From Cytophagales bacterium (GTDB taxonomy: Bacteria > Bacteroidota > Bacteroidia > Cytophagales > Cyclobacteriaceae): DNA of 64,000 bases. The stretch lies in the NCBI GenBank assembly GCA_022360015.1, contig JAKSDQ010000191.1:54737-118736 (forward strand), written 5' to 3'. Made by a program: the position numbers and the translations under genes. Of this stretch, positions 8,935 through 17,753 are shown piece by piece (positions within the stretch are counted from its first letter, which is position 1; each line of letters starts with the position of its first letter). The notes below the pieces were generated by a model that searched no databases, had not been told where the DNA came from, and saw only the letters and a list, made by a program, of their open reading frames with translations.

Positions 8935-10917
8935 TTATAAATCTATTGCTCCCAACAAATTATCCAGATCGTCCTGATTAAGTCCCGCTTCAGGAAAATC
9001 CGATGGTGTGAAACCTCCCGTTTCCGGATTGCCGCAGTGTTCAATGAATTTCAAAAGTGTTTTTTCAAAGGCCTGCACCAGGCTGTTTATGGTATCGGGC
9101 AGGTGTAATTGCCTGTGGTATCCCCACCGTACTTTCAGTTGGTCATCCTGAATGAATGCATTAATTTCCAATAGGTGAAAGCGTTCACTCTGCGGATGTC
9201 GTGTCCCTTCTTTTACCTCCTCACCGGTTCCCAAACCACCGGCATTAAATGGTGACAGACTGCCCAGGTAATTAAAAATTATGGGCGGACGATATTGCTT
9301 ATCCACGTTTTCGTGATTTGGTTCACAAAGATACCGTAGCATGCCATAGCCAAGTCCACCGCGCGGAATTCGGCGCAGTTGCTCTTTGATTGATTTCAGC
9401 ATGGTTCCTGCCTCTGCCTCCGGGTTGAACGTCAGGGTTACCGGAAAATAAGCGGTGAACCACCCTACGGTATTTGAAAGATCCATCCCGGGATTCATGG
9501 TTTCCCTTCCATGTCTTTCCAGGCCAAAACCAATGCCTGTCGCTTTGGTCCAGTCACCGATTACACGAGTAAGTACAGCCAATAAAAACTCATCCAATTT
9601 AGTGTTATAAGCAGCCAGGGCCCCGGACCGCAACTTCCCGGTAGTGGGCGTGTCCAGAACAAAAGTGATTGTGGCACAACCCTCTTCCGGAACAGGTAAA
9701 TTCGTCTCGAAATCGCATGGGAGTAAGGCAGGGCTTTGACGCTGCTGCTGCCAGAATTCACTTTCATCCGCGGTTTGGCTTTCTTTGGCCATTTTCATGA
9801 GATGCATTGACCAGTCTTTGTAAGAAGTTGTTTTACGAGGAAGTGTAACCAGGTTCCCTTCCTGTAGTTGGTTACAGATTGTATGAAGATCTTCAACCAA
9901 AATACCCCATGACACTGCATCTACCAATAAATGATGGGCAAACAGCAGGAACCGGCCGGGTTGTTGCTTTCCACAGTCAAAATAAATCCCCTGAAAGAGC
10001 GGTCCTTCCGAAAGAATCAGCCCACTTTGTATGACTTTGGTCTTTTCATGAATGATTTTTTCTTGTTCCGGGAGAGACACATTGCCCAGGTCGATTTTTT
10101 GAAAGGCGTCTATCTTTTGCGGTTCGGCAATATAAGCTTGCCACTTTCCGGCGTTTTTTACAAACTGAAGTCTTAGCGCATCGTGGTGTAGTGTTAACCG
10201 TTGTATGGCCTCATGCAATAGCTCTGGCGTTAAATTGCCGGTGTTTTTGAAGAGCAGGCCCTGATTCCAATGGTGAGGTGCGTGTTGGTGTTCTTCAAAA
10301 AACCAATGTTGAATAGGTAAAAGAGGTATTTCGCCGGTAATGGTTTCGTTTTGCACGGGCTTTTTTAAACGATCCTCGACGGTCAGCGCCAGTTGAGCAA
10401 TGGTCTGGTACTCAAACAAGGCATTGGGCTTTAAAACCATCCCTGCTTTATTGGCTTTTGCTATGATCCGGATACTCAGAATAGAATCTCCACCCATCTC
10501 AAAAAAATTGTCGTGAATTCCTACCGGATCAAAATTTAATACCTCACTCCATATCTCCGCTAGTTTTTGCTCTCCGGGGTTACGGGGTGCTACATAATCG
10601 GTTTCTGATAACCCGGCGGACTCTTCAGGAGCCGGCAAGGCACGGTTATCTATTTTTCCGTTAGGAAGCTTTGGAAATTCATCCAGTTGGACGAAAGCAG
10701 CAGGAACCATGTATTCCGGCAGCCGCTCTTTCAGATGATTACGAAAATCGGCAGCGGTCATATGACCGTCATCGATAATATATGCGACCAGACGCTCCGT
10801 ATTTTGCCCGTTAGAGCCAGGTAAGGTCAAATGCCGGGCTTTAAACCGGTATGCCAGCAAAGCCTTTTGTTTAGGCGATAGTTTTTCAATTCGTTCTTTT
10901 AATTCCTCCGGATTCAT
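8935..10917 (-). CDS. NRPS protein: C-terminal part of a split A domain, PCP and epimerization domain
   Basis: The 660-residue protein starts with a linker-like helix (residues 1-30). It then carries only the small C-terminal subdomain of an adenylation domain: the LVAYII strand (residues 43-48), motif a9 LPEYMVP (66-72) and motif a10 NGKIDNRALP (86-95) with the catalytic-type lysine K88. A carrier domain follows (S145 in MGGDSILS), then an epimerization domain (about 195-655) with HHLLVDAVSW (H328, H329, D333). Motifs a1-a8 are absent here and sit in the protein encoded at 11709-14660. Its ATG overlaps the stop of the methyltransferase gene by the ATGA arrangement, which suggests coupled translation. 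Predicted outcome is a D-configured residue. Confidence 0.9.
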   Translation of the reverse strand: MNPEELKERIEKLSPKQKALLAYRFKARHLTLPGSNGQNTERLVAYIIDDGHMTAADFRNHLKERLPEYMVPAAFVQLDEFPKLPNGKIDNRALPAPEESAGLSETDYVAPRNPGEQKLAEIWSEVLNFDPVGIHDNFFEMGGDSILSIRIIAKANKAGMVLKPNALFEYQTIAQLALTVEDRLKKPVQNETITGEIPLLPIQHWFFEEHQHAPHHWNQGLLFKNTGNLTPELLHEAIQRLTLHHDALRLQFVKNAGKWQAYIAEPQKIDAFQKIDLGNVSLPEQEKIIHEKTKVIQSGLILSEGPLFQGIYFDCGKQQPGRFLLFAHHLLVDAVSWGILVEDLHTICNQLQEGNLVTLPRKTTSYKDWSMHLMKMAKESQTADESEFWQQQRQSPALLPCDFETNLPVPEEGCATITFVLDTPTTGKLRSGALAAYNTKLDEFLLAVLTRVIGDWTKATGIGFGLERHGRETMNPGMDLSNTVGWFTAYFPVTLTFNPEAEAGTMLKSIKEQLRRIPRGGLGYGMLRYLCEPNHENVDKQYRPPIIFNYLGSLSPFNAGGLGTGEEVKEGTRHPQSERFHLLEINAFIQDDQLKVRWGYHRQLHLPDTINSLVQAFEKTLLKFIEHCGNPETGGFTPSDFPEAGLNQDDLDNLLGAIDL

Positions 10918-11702
10918 TTTACCGCTTTAATCACTACCATTGAATTTGCCCACCAGGTATCTTTTACATCATCAGGAACATTCAGTTCAACAATTTCTGC
11001 TGAAAAGGACGAAAAATGTTTTAAGATCAATCGTTGATGTTCCCTGCCCAGGGAGTCAATTTCATTGGAAAAATAGGTAAACACACCTTCAGGGCGTAAA
11101 TGCTTTTCGGCTGTTTCAAAAAAGTGCGCTGCGAAAGTGACACTACCATTCACATAGTTCATGTATTCATCCTCATTCAACGGATAGGTGTGAAAAAAAA
11201 TTCCGTCGAAGCACCCCAAGCCATCCATCACATCTTGCCACAATCCGTGTACCAGTCTGATGTCGCGATCCTGGTAATTGCCTTTCCATTGATAAAAACG
11301 GGCTACAATGGCGTCGTTACATTCAATAATCGTATGAGAGCGCACACGGTGACTTTGGATCATATCTGAAGAAATACCCCTGCCAAACCCTATTTCAAGT
11401 ATGTCACCCTGGCTTTCCGTGACGATTCCGGCCATGGCCTGCATCACAGGTACCTGCCAGTCTTCCATAATCTCCTGGTCATCCAATATCGCCTGTGTAC
11501 GGTCGATAAATGTGTTTTGTACCGCCCCCTGGACAAACTTGCCAGCCTGGTGGTCCAAGGCAGTCAGGTCTTCGGCAAACTCTTTGATAGCCCTGTTCAG
11601 CAAGGCATTCCGTTGCGCGTCTTTGGGCGGGCGGATGAACTGATCATCCTTGACTACCAAAGAGATTTCAAATTTGTCTGATCTTTTAATTCTCCGGATC
11701 AT
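10914..11702 (-). CDS. GAMT-like SAM-dependent methyltransferase between the halves of a split A domain
   Basis: The 262-residue protein has a class I methyltransferase fold with the SAM motif ILEIGFGRGIS (near residue 100). Its later conserved segments are those of guanidinoacetate N-methyltransferase: TIIECND, HGLWQDV and FDGIFFHTYPLNEDE. It may therefore methylate a guanidine, amidine or related nitrogen, here probably on the carrier-bound residue activated by the surrounding split A domain. It begins six bases after the stop of the C-A(N) gene and its stop overlaps the start of the A(C)-PCP-E gene. In known interrupted A domains a methyltransferase domain is inserted between a8 and a9; here the same order occurs as three separate proteins. 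The family call is strong; the substrate is inferred. Confidence 0.85.
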   Translation of the reverse strand: MIRRIKRSDKFEISLVVKDDQFIRPPKDAQRNALLNRAIKEFAEDLTALDHQAGKFVQGAVQNTFIDRTQAILDDQEIMEDWQVPVMQAMAGIVTESQGDILEIGFGRGISSDMIQSHRVRSHTIIECNDAIVARFYQWKGNYQDRDIRLVHGLWQDVMDGLGCFDGIFFHTYPLNEDEYMNYVNGSVTFAAHFFETAEKHLRPEGVFTYFSNEIDSLGREHQRLILKHFSSFSAEIVELNVPDDVKDTWWANSMVVIKAVK

Positions 11703-11708
11703 ACCTAG

Positions 11709-14660
11709 TTAATTATTCTTAGACTTCTTCATTTTATCCAGCATAAAATCCAACTCCTTTTCAGAGAGCTTTTCGACGGAATTTAGCAGGCCCAGGGCCT
11801 CATCGTTTTCCAGTGCTTCCATACAGGTCACCAACTGTGCTGTATCCACTTCACTGGCATCATTGATGGAAGGTATCAGGGCCCCTCGATGCAACAATAC
11901 AGCGGCATCCCTGACGCTCTCGAGTTGCTTCAGCGTCTCGTTGATTTCGCTCAATTCAATGCGGAAACCGCGAACTTTGACCTGCTCGTCGACACGTCCC
12001 AGAAAATCTACAAGACCGTCCGGACGAAAACGGGCCATATCTCCTGTTTTATACATTTTGGCTTCGGGTTCAGCGGCAAAAGGATTATTTACAAATCTGC
12101 CTGCGGTGAATTCAGGTTGATTCAGATAGCCCTGGGCGAGTCCGGCACCTGCTATGTATAATTCACCTGCTACACCGGCGGGAACAGGTTGCTGCCGTTC
12201 ATCCAGAATGTAAATCCGGGTGTCAGGAACAGGGCGGCCTATGGGTACCGGTCCCTTGCTGTCCTTTGCCCTGACTTCATGAACCATGCACCAGACGGTG
12301 GCCTCAGTAGGGCCATACTCGTTATACAGTGTAGCGTTTGTCAGTGTGCCGGCGTGAAGTGCGCATAATGACGGCATACACGCCTCGCCCGCCACAATAA
12401 CCGTTTGAAGGGAATCAAGATGCTCCGTATCGCCATGTTGCAATACCAACGTGTAAAGTGAGGGGAGCATCAGGGTATGCGTTACCTGATGCGAGGCAAT
12501 TAAACCCGCCAGCCGGTTGATGTCCTGTTCAATTCGGTTTTCACCTAAAACCAGCAATCCACCTGTACCGAGTGTCCAGAAAATGCCTGCCACCGAACTG
12601 TCAAAGGCAAAAGAAGATAATAGTAAAAATGATTGCGGTGATGCAGGGTAATAGGCGAGCCGGGAAAGTGTGGAGTGTAGCAAGTTATCGTGGCTGATGA
12701 CCACTCCCTTAGGTTTGCCCGTACTCCCTGAAGTATATATCACATAGGCCGGATCATCGCCTGAAACCGGGGTGGGCAGCGCTGGCCTTGCCGGTGTATG
12801 GGTTGTTTCTTCAAAAGTAAGCAGCCGAACCCTGGGGTCAGAAAAATGTGATGTAAACTTTCCATGTGTTAAAATTAAGGATACGGCTGCATCCTGCACC
12901 ATGAAGTGTGTTCGCTCTGCAGGATACTCCGGGTCAAGGGGTAAATAGGCGCAACCGGCTTTTAGTATACCCAATATTCCTGTAATCAATTCCACTGAAC
13001 GCTCAGCATAAAGGCCTACAAGTTTGTTCTTCCCGGTTCTTTTTTCAAGGATGTGGGAGGCCACGGCATTTGCCTTTTCATTAAGTTGTTGATAGGTAAG
13101 CCGGCTTTCCTGAAAAACCACTGCCGGATTATCAGGGCTTTTTAGCGCCTGCTGTTCAACCATCTGATGTATGAAAAGATCATTTTCAGGTATTGCCATG
13201 CCAGTGCTGTTCCACACCGTGAGAATTTGATGACTTTCCGGTGCTGTAAGTAGGGGCAAATCTGCGATCGATGTCTCGGGATTTTCCACGATTCCTTTCA
13301 ACAACACCTGCCAATGATCCTGCATCCGCTCGATGGTAGCGCGCTCAAAGAGATCCGTTGCATATTCAAAGGTGGCTGACAGTCGGCCATTTTCTTCCCC
13401 CATGTGCAGGGTAAGGTCAAATTTGGCTGAGCTGGCTTCAAAAGTCACCTGCTCGAATTTTACCTCCGGACCGAAAGATGGCAGGGAAGCAGGCTTGTGA
13501 TACACAAACATCACCTGAAACAATGGGTTGGCGCTCATATAACGCTCGGGTTTTAACTTGCTGACTAATGTTTCAAAAGGCACGTTTTTATGGGAAAAGG
13601 CCTCAAGCGAAGTTTGACGTACGGCTTCCGGCAAATCGATAAATCTGCTTTCTCCCGATATTTCAGATCGTAGCACCAAGGTATCTATGAAATAGCCGAT
13701 CAGTTTCTCCAGGGATACCTGATCCCTGCTATTGAAGGGGGTGCCTACGAGTATATCCCGTTGGCCGGAATAGCGATACAACAACACTTTATAGACTGAC
13801 AGTAAAAATACAAATAGGGTGGTGTCGGTCTTTTTGGTAAGGTCTTTTAGCTTTTCTGATAAATCTGCCGGCAACCTTCTGGTGCAAAACCCTCCTTTAA
13901 AAGAAGGAATCGCCGGTCTGGAACGGTCTGTGGGTAAATTTAATACAGGAAGCGTGCCCTGTAATTTTCTTTTCCAATAGTCTAAATCCGAAGGATCGGG
14001 CTGCCGGGCCTTTTGCCAGTAAGCATAATCCGCATACTGAACGGCTAATGGTTCCCCGGATATATGATGACCTTGTTGCAGCGCGTTATAGAACAGCGCC
14101 CACTCATCCCTTAATATGCCCAGCGACCATTCATCGGTAATGATATGATGCATGGTGACAATGGCGAGGTAATCATCCGGTGCCATACGTACCAAACAAA
14201 GACGAGTCAGCGGTCCGGTAGCAAGGTCAAACGGCCGGCCGGCTTCTTTGGCAATAAGCCGCTGCACCTCGTTTTTATGCCCTGTAGCCTCTTTTTGCCT
14301 ATCCGTCAAACTTATATCGATATCAGCGCCCATATCTTTTACCTGGATGGCTTCACCTTCTGTGACCCTGACGGTTGTACGCAGGATATCATGACGGTCA
14401 ACCACCATGCGAAAGCTTTGTACCAGGTTTTCGGTATTCAACTTACCTTTAAACCGAAAGGCTTCGGTATAATTGTAAAATGGGTTATCAGGGTAAAGTT
14501 GCTGTAAAAACCATAACTTTTGCTGCCCGGAAGAAAGGGGAACCGGTTTGTCCTCCGGATGACGTGTAATGCCTTTTTGGGTTTCCTGTGCCTTATTAAG
14601 ATTCAACCATCTTTCCAGCAAGGAACCTTTATTTTCGGATGATTCATTTTTTATTGCCAT
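11709..14660 (-). CDS. NRPS protein: condensation domain plus N-terminal core of a split A domain
   Basis: The 983-residue protein carries a condensation domain (about 35-470) with HHIITDEWS at residues 171-179 (H172 and D176; Glu replaces the usual Gly after Asp). The adenylation core follows (about 490-905), with YTSGSTGKPKG, the NEYGPTEATV segment, YKTGDMARF and a8 GRVDEQVKVRGFRIE. The protein ends about 75 residues after a8, so a9 and a10 are missing; they lie in the protein encoded at 8935-10917. By alignment to GrsA in my head the specificity residues read D-S-A-L-I-A-E-V-W plus the lysine of the other half; I cannot assign a substrate from this. First gene of the NRPS part of the minus arm. 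Confidence 0.88.
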   Translation of the reverse strand: MAIKNESSENKGSLLERWLNLNKAQETQKGITRHPEDKPVPLSSGQQKLWFLQQLYPDNPFYNYTEAFRFKGKLNTENLVQSFRMVVDRHDILRTTVRVTEGEAIQVKDMGADIDISLTDRQKEATGHKNEVQRLIAKEAGRPFDLATGPLTRLCLVRMAPDDYLAIVTMHHIITDEWSLGILRDEWALFYNALQQGHHISGEPLAVQYADYAYWQKARQPDPSDLDYWKRKLQGTLPVLNLPTDRSRPAIPSFKGGFCTRRLPADLSEKLKDLTKKTDTTLFVFLLSVYKVLLYRYSGQRDILVGTPFNSRDQVSLEKLIGYFIDTLVLRSEISGESRFIDLPEAVRQTSLEAFSHKNVPFETLVSKLKPERYMSANPLFQVMFVYHKPASLPSFGPEVKFEQVTFEASSAKFDLTLHMGEENGRLSATFEYATDLFERATIERMQDHWQVLLKGIVENPETSIADLPLLTAPESHQILTVWNSTGMAIPENDLFIHQMVEQQALKSPDNPAVVFQESRLTYQQLNEKANAVASHILEKRTGKNKLVGLYAERSVELITGILGILKAGCAYLPLDPEYPAERTHFMVQDAAVSLILTHGKFTSHFSDPRVRLLTFEETTHTPARPALPTPVSGDDPAYVIYTSGSTGKPKGVVISHDNLLHSTLSRLAYYPASPQSFLLLSSFAFDSSVAGIFWTLGTGGLLVLGENRIEQDINRLAGLIASHQVTHTLMLPSLYTLVLQHGDTEHLDSLQTVIVAGEACMPSLCALHAGTLTNATLYNEYGPTEATVWCMVHEVRAKDSKGPVPIGRPVPDTRIYILDERQQPVPAGVAGELYIAGAGLAQGYLNQPEFTAGRFVNNPFAAEPEAKMYKTGDMARFRPDGLVDFLGRVDEQVKVRGFRIELSEINETLKQLESVRDAAVLLHRGALIPSINDASEVDTAQLVTCMEALENDEALGLLNSVEKLSEKELDFMLDKMKKSKNN

Positions 14661-14741
14661 GACTGCCTATTTTCAGTGCTAAACAAAGGCAGCGATTGCC
14701 GCAAAAACTGTCTAAAGGAACTCATTAAATCTTTCAAAATA

Positions 14742-15992
14742 CTAAATTAAAAAGCCAAAAACAAATTTGCCCAACAGCAGATCCACTTCAAAAAACCGCT
14801 CGGTAAACCAGTAAAGGGATATCAAAATAAGCAAAACCGAACCTGAGAACAGGAATTTGGGGTAGAGCTTCAGATTACGCAGTAAATAAAGAACGGGAAA
14901 TATAAGACATATAATGACCACCTGCCCAATTTCCACACCCAGGTTGAAACCAAACAAAGTTAAAGTAAGGTAATGGCTTCCCAACCCTATTTCACCTAGT
15001 ACACTGGCAAACCCGAAACCGTGAAAAAGGCCAAAACCAAAAGCAATAAGCCAGTCATTCCCTTTAAAAATCGGATAAATATTGTGCAATGCCGCCAGGG
15101 CGATCGACAGGGCTATAATCGACTCAACGATACGGGAGGGCAAGCTGAAAATGTCCAGCGCTGCAAGACTGAGGGTGACGGTATGAGCGATGGTGAAGCA
15201 GGTAACGATCTTAACGATGTAGATAAATGCTGGCTTAAAGTTTTCCACAGGCCTCCAGTGGCTGCTGATGCCTGATAGAAAGCCATTTTGCGGTACTGTT
15301 GCCAGCGCCAGCTTTTCTTCCGTTATCAGCCGCCTGAGTACGGAAGGAAGTATCAGTGCCAGTAAGAACAGGATATGATCGATGCCTATCCATATATGGT
15401 GTATGCCTAAATTAACCATCATGGCAAACCCCTGAAACAGGGACCCTTCAGCGATGGCCAGCGTTCTTTCGCGATCGTTGGCATCAAAAATGAGTGAAAC
15501 TATGGCCTCATTATTAATTACCCCTGCTTTCCAATGTTCGGCAATCACAATCAGCCCCTGATGGGTGGGGTCTTCGTCAAACAAAATCTCATACCGGATA
15601 TCCAGGTTATCCGGCACCCGGGTGAGTCCTTCAAGGCTAAAATGCAGTTGCACATAGTTGCCCAGGCTACCCCCGTCAAACAGGGTGGTTTTGGTAAACC
15701 GGATCGTGTGGGAACCGTCTGCAGAGCTGAAAGCGATTTTTTTCAGGACATAGTCTTCGACCTGCGGCAAGTACGGCGACAGTTCCTCCAGCGACATGTC
15801 TTGCGTAAGGCCAAGGTGCAGTACCCTGTTAATGTCATCGGTTGTAATTTCTACAATGCCGTCTATTTCATTTTCATAAATATAAAAGAAAATATAGCTT
15901 TGGTTGGGTGCATGGGCCTGTACATATATAGGCACCGTAAATACAAATAAACCGGTAATGGCAAGATAGATGAATCGTAATTGCTTCTTCAT
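14742..15992 (-). CDS. HupE/UreJ-like membrane protein with N-terminal extracytoplasmic domain
   Basis: The 416-residue protein has a signal peptide (IYLAITGLFVFTVPIYVQA), about 180 residues of predicted extracytoplasmic beta-rich domain, and a C-terminal block of about six to seven membrane segments. The membrane block begins with the conserved histidine-rich segment LGIHHIWIGIDHILFLLAL, followed by HTVTLSLAAL and FGLFHGFGFASVLG, all typical of the HupE/UreJ_2 family. Related proteins have been linked to nickel or cobalt transport. It is 81 bases upstream of the first NRPS gene in the same direction and could be cotranscribed. Together with the TonB receptor at 17754 it suggests metal or metallophore traffic, but that is inference. 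Confidence 0.8.
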   Translation of the reverse strand: MKKQLRFIYLAITGLFVFTVPIYVQAHAPNQSYIFFYIYENEIDGIVEITTDDINRVLHLGLTQDMSLEELSPYLPQVEDYVLKKIAFSSADGSHTIRFTKTTLFDGGSLGNYVQLHFSLEGLTRVPDNLDIRYEILFDEDPTHQGLIVIAEHWKAGVINNEAIVSLIFDANDRERTLAIAEGSLFQGFAMMVNLGIHHIWIGIDHILFLLALILPSVLRRLITEEKLALATVPQNGFLSGISSHWRPVENFKPAFIYIVKIVTCFTIAHTVTLSLAALDIFSLPSRIVESIIALSIALAALHNIYPIFKGNDWLIAFGFGLFHGFGFASVLGEIGLGSHYLTLTLFGFNLGVEIGQVVIICLIFPVLYLLRNLKLYPKFLFSGSVLLILISLYWFTERFFEVDLLLGKFVFGFLI

Positions 15993-16120
15993 TTTAATTG
16001 GGTTAATCTTAAAAAAACAAACTGGCCAAACAATAGCTTCACAGGTTTTATCATCAGCTTTGGTTTGTAAGCCAAAAACAATTTTTTAACGGAGATGTTC
16101 TATTCCGGGTTTTAATCGGC

Positions 16121-16137
16121 GCTGCCGCCCAGGCAGC
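16121..16137. promoter_or_regulatory. Short inverted repeat in the divergent NRPS promoter region
   Basis: GCTGCC and GGCAGC flank a five-base spacer in the 252-base gap between the HupE-like gene (minus) and the cyclodeaminase-like gene (plus). The rest of the gap is very AT-rich. It could be an operator or a small hairpin; nothing further supports a regulator identity. Confidence 0.3.
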
Positions 16138-16244
16138 AGAAATATGTACAAAATTTATTTAAAATAGGATTAAATATATTATATTAGATGGAAAAAAGTT
16201 CCAAATTCCGAATTTTTCTTTTTGGTTAAAGCAATCGCCAGATC

Positions 16245-17330
16245 ATGAGATTTAACAAGCGAAAAACAATAATTCTGTCCGGCAGAGATGTCCGGGATAT
16301 TGTGCAACACTATGGTATTCATGAAGTTATGGACACGCTGATTACCCGGATGTCGGTGGCTTTCGAGACCTTTGATCCGGAAAGTACGATCATTCCCGCC
16401 CGGTCCGGATTTAGCTATACCTCCCCTGAAGCAGGTCTTGTCGAATGGATGCCGCTGCACGGAAAAGGTGGCAAAGTGATGATCAAAGTGGTAGGTTATC
16501 ATCCCAACAATCCGGATAAATATAATCTACCTACCATTTTGTCGACATTGTCAGCTTACGATACGGCTACAGGACACCTCCTTGGGTTAATGGACGGTGT
16601 CTTGCTAACTGCGCTGCGTACGGGTGCGGCATCGGCAATTGCCAGTGTTTTGTTGGCTGATCCGGATAGCAAAGTACTGGGACTGATCGGTTGCGGTGCA
16701 CAATCCGTCACACAACTCCACGCCTTGTCCCGCCGGTTTGCATTTGAAACTGTCTTAATATATGATGTGGATAAGGACGCCACTTCATCTTTTAAGGACC
16801 GTTGTTCGGCGCTTGAGCTGGATTTGGAAATTATTCCGTCGGCAATCGCTGAAATGGTTAACTCGGTGGATATACTCTGCACAGCTACCTCCGTGGATGT
16901 GGGTAAGGGGCCCTTATTTTCAGACCTGGATACCAAACCCTCTCTGCACATCAATGCTGTGGGTGCCGACTTCCCAGGCAAGGTGGAGCTGCCGCTCAAA
17001 CTTTTGGAAGATAGTTTCGTGTGCCCGGATTTCAGGGAACAAGCTGTGATGGAAGGGGAATGTCAGCAGTTAGCGCCGGCAAAAATAGGCCCCGGGTTGG
17101 CAGAAGTTGTGCAACACCGAGCAGCATACACCCCTATTCAAAAGCAGCTAAGCGTGTTTGACTCTACAGGATGGGCCCTGGAAGACCAGGTGGTTATGGA
17201 GCTGTTTCTGGCGTATGCCAGAGGGCTGGGACTGGGACAGGAGGTTGAAATCGAATTTATGCCTGAGGATGCCAAGAACCCCTATCATTTTATCGATGTA
17301 CTAAGTGCAGTGAGCGATAAAGGCATTTAA
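16245..17330 (+). CDS. Ornithine cyclodeaminase / mu-crystallin family enzyme
   Basis: The 361-residue protein has the OCD/mu-crystallin layout. The substrate-binding half includes GGKVMIKVVGYHPNN and the GLMDG...TALRTGAASA segment; the NAD(P)-binding Rossmann half has LIGCGAQSVTQ (near residue 148). True ornithine cyclodeaminases convert L-ornithine to L-proline and ammonia. In this cluster that would feed proline to the oxidase, adenylation enzyme and carrier encoded at 20062-23064. Relatives include SbnB-type enzymes that make diaminopropionate precursors with a SbnA partner, but no SbnA-like gene is in the window. It is the first gene of the plus arm, divergent from the HupE-like gene. 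Confidence 0.8.
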   Translation: MRFNKRKTIILSGRDVRDIVQHYGIHEVMDTLITRMSVAFETFDPESTIIPARSGFSYTSPEAGLVEWMPLHGKGGKVMIKVVGYHPNNPDKYNLPTILSTLSAYDTATGHLLGLMDGVLLTALRTGAASAIASVLLADPDSKVLGLIGCGAQSVTQLHALSRRFAFETVLIYDVDKDATSSFKDRCSALELDLEIIPSAIAEMVNSVDILCTATSVDVGKGPLFSDLDTKPSLHINAVGADFPGKVELPLKLLEDSFVCPDFREQAVMEGECQQLAPAKIGPGLAEVVQHRAAYTPIQKQLSVFDSTGWALEDQVVMELFLAYARGLGLGQEVEIEFMPEDAKNPYHFIDVLSAVSDKGI

Positions 17331-17753
17331 ATGCCAGGATGAGAATGCATATACATCACGTTCGACCTACGCAAGTACAAGGCACCAAGCAGGATGAAAT
17401 TTTTCCTGAAAATTCCGGCCTATAACCGGAAAATGATAAAGGCGCTCATGTTTGCTGAAACTGAATAATTGATTGATTTTGCATAATTTCCATAAAAAAT
17501 TGTATTAAAAATGTGGAATAATTGTATAATTATGGTTATTATTAGTGTTACTTTTGAACTCTTAAGATACCTTATCGTTAAGTTAACCATGAAAACGGGC
17601 TGAGCAGCTATTAGGGGACATCTGATCTGTCAGACAGAAAGAAGTTATTGAAGCAGGACTTTCAACTATCAAACCGGGTGCTGCCCGCACAGGGTATTAA
17701 GGATCGGAATAAAAAATTGTAATAATTAAAACCTAAGTAAAACCTATATAAAT
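17331..17753 (+). promoter_or_regulatory. 423-base leader region ahead of the TonB receptor, no gene seen
   Basis: AT-rich intergenic DNA without a credible reading frame. A TACTTTTG at 17549-17556 matches the Bacteroidetes -7 box TAnnTTTG, but no clear -33 box lies at the usual distance. I looked for cobalamin-riboswitch features because of the receptor downstream and saw none. Confidence 0.3.

Noticed and set aside
8935..14660. Treating the three minus-arm genes as one NRPS gene broken by frameshifts
   Set aside because: The middle protein is a complete methyltransferase with its own start, gene junctions are a six-base gap and an ATGA overlap, and the half-proteins have linker-like ends.
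17331..17753. Cobalamin or other riboswitch before the TonB receptor
   Set aside because: No B12-box-like or other conserved riboswitch core was recognised in the leader.
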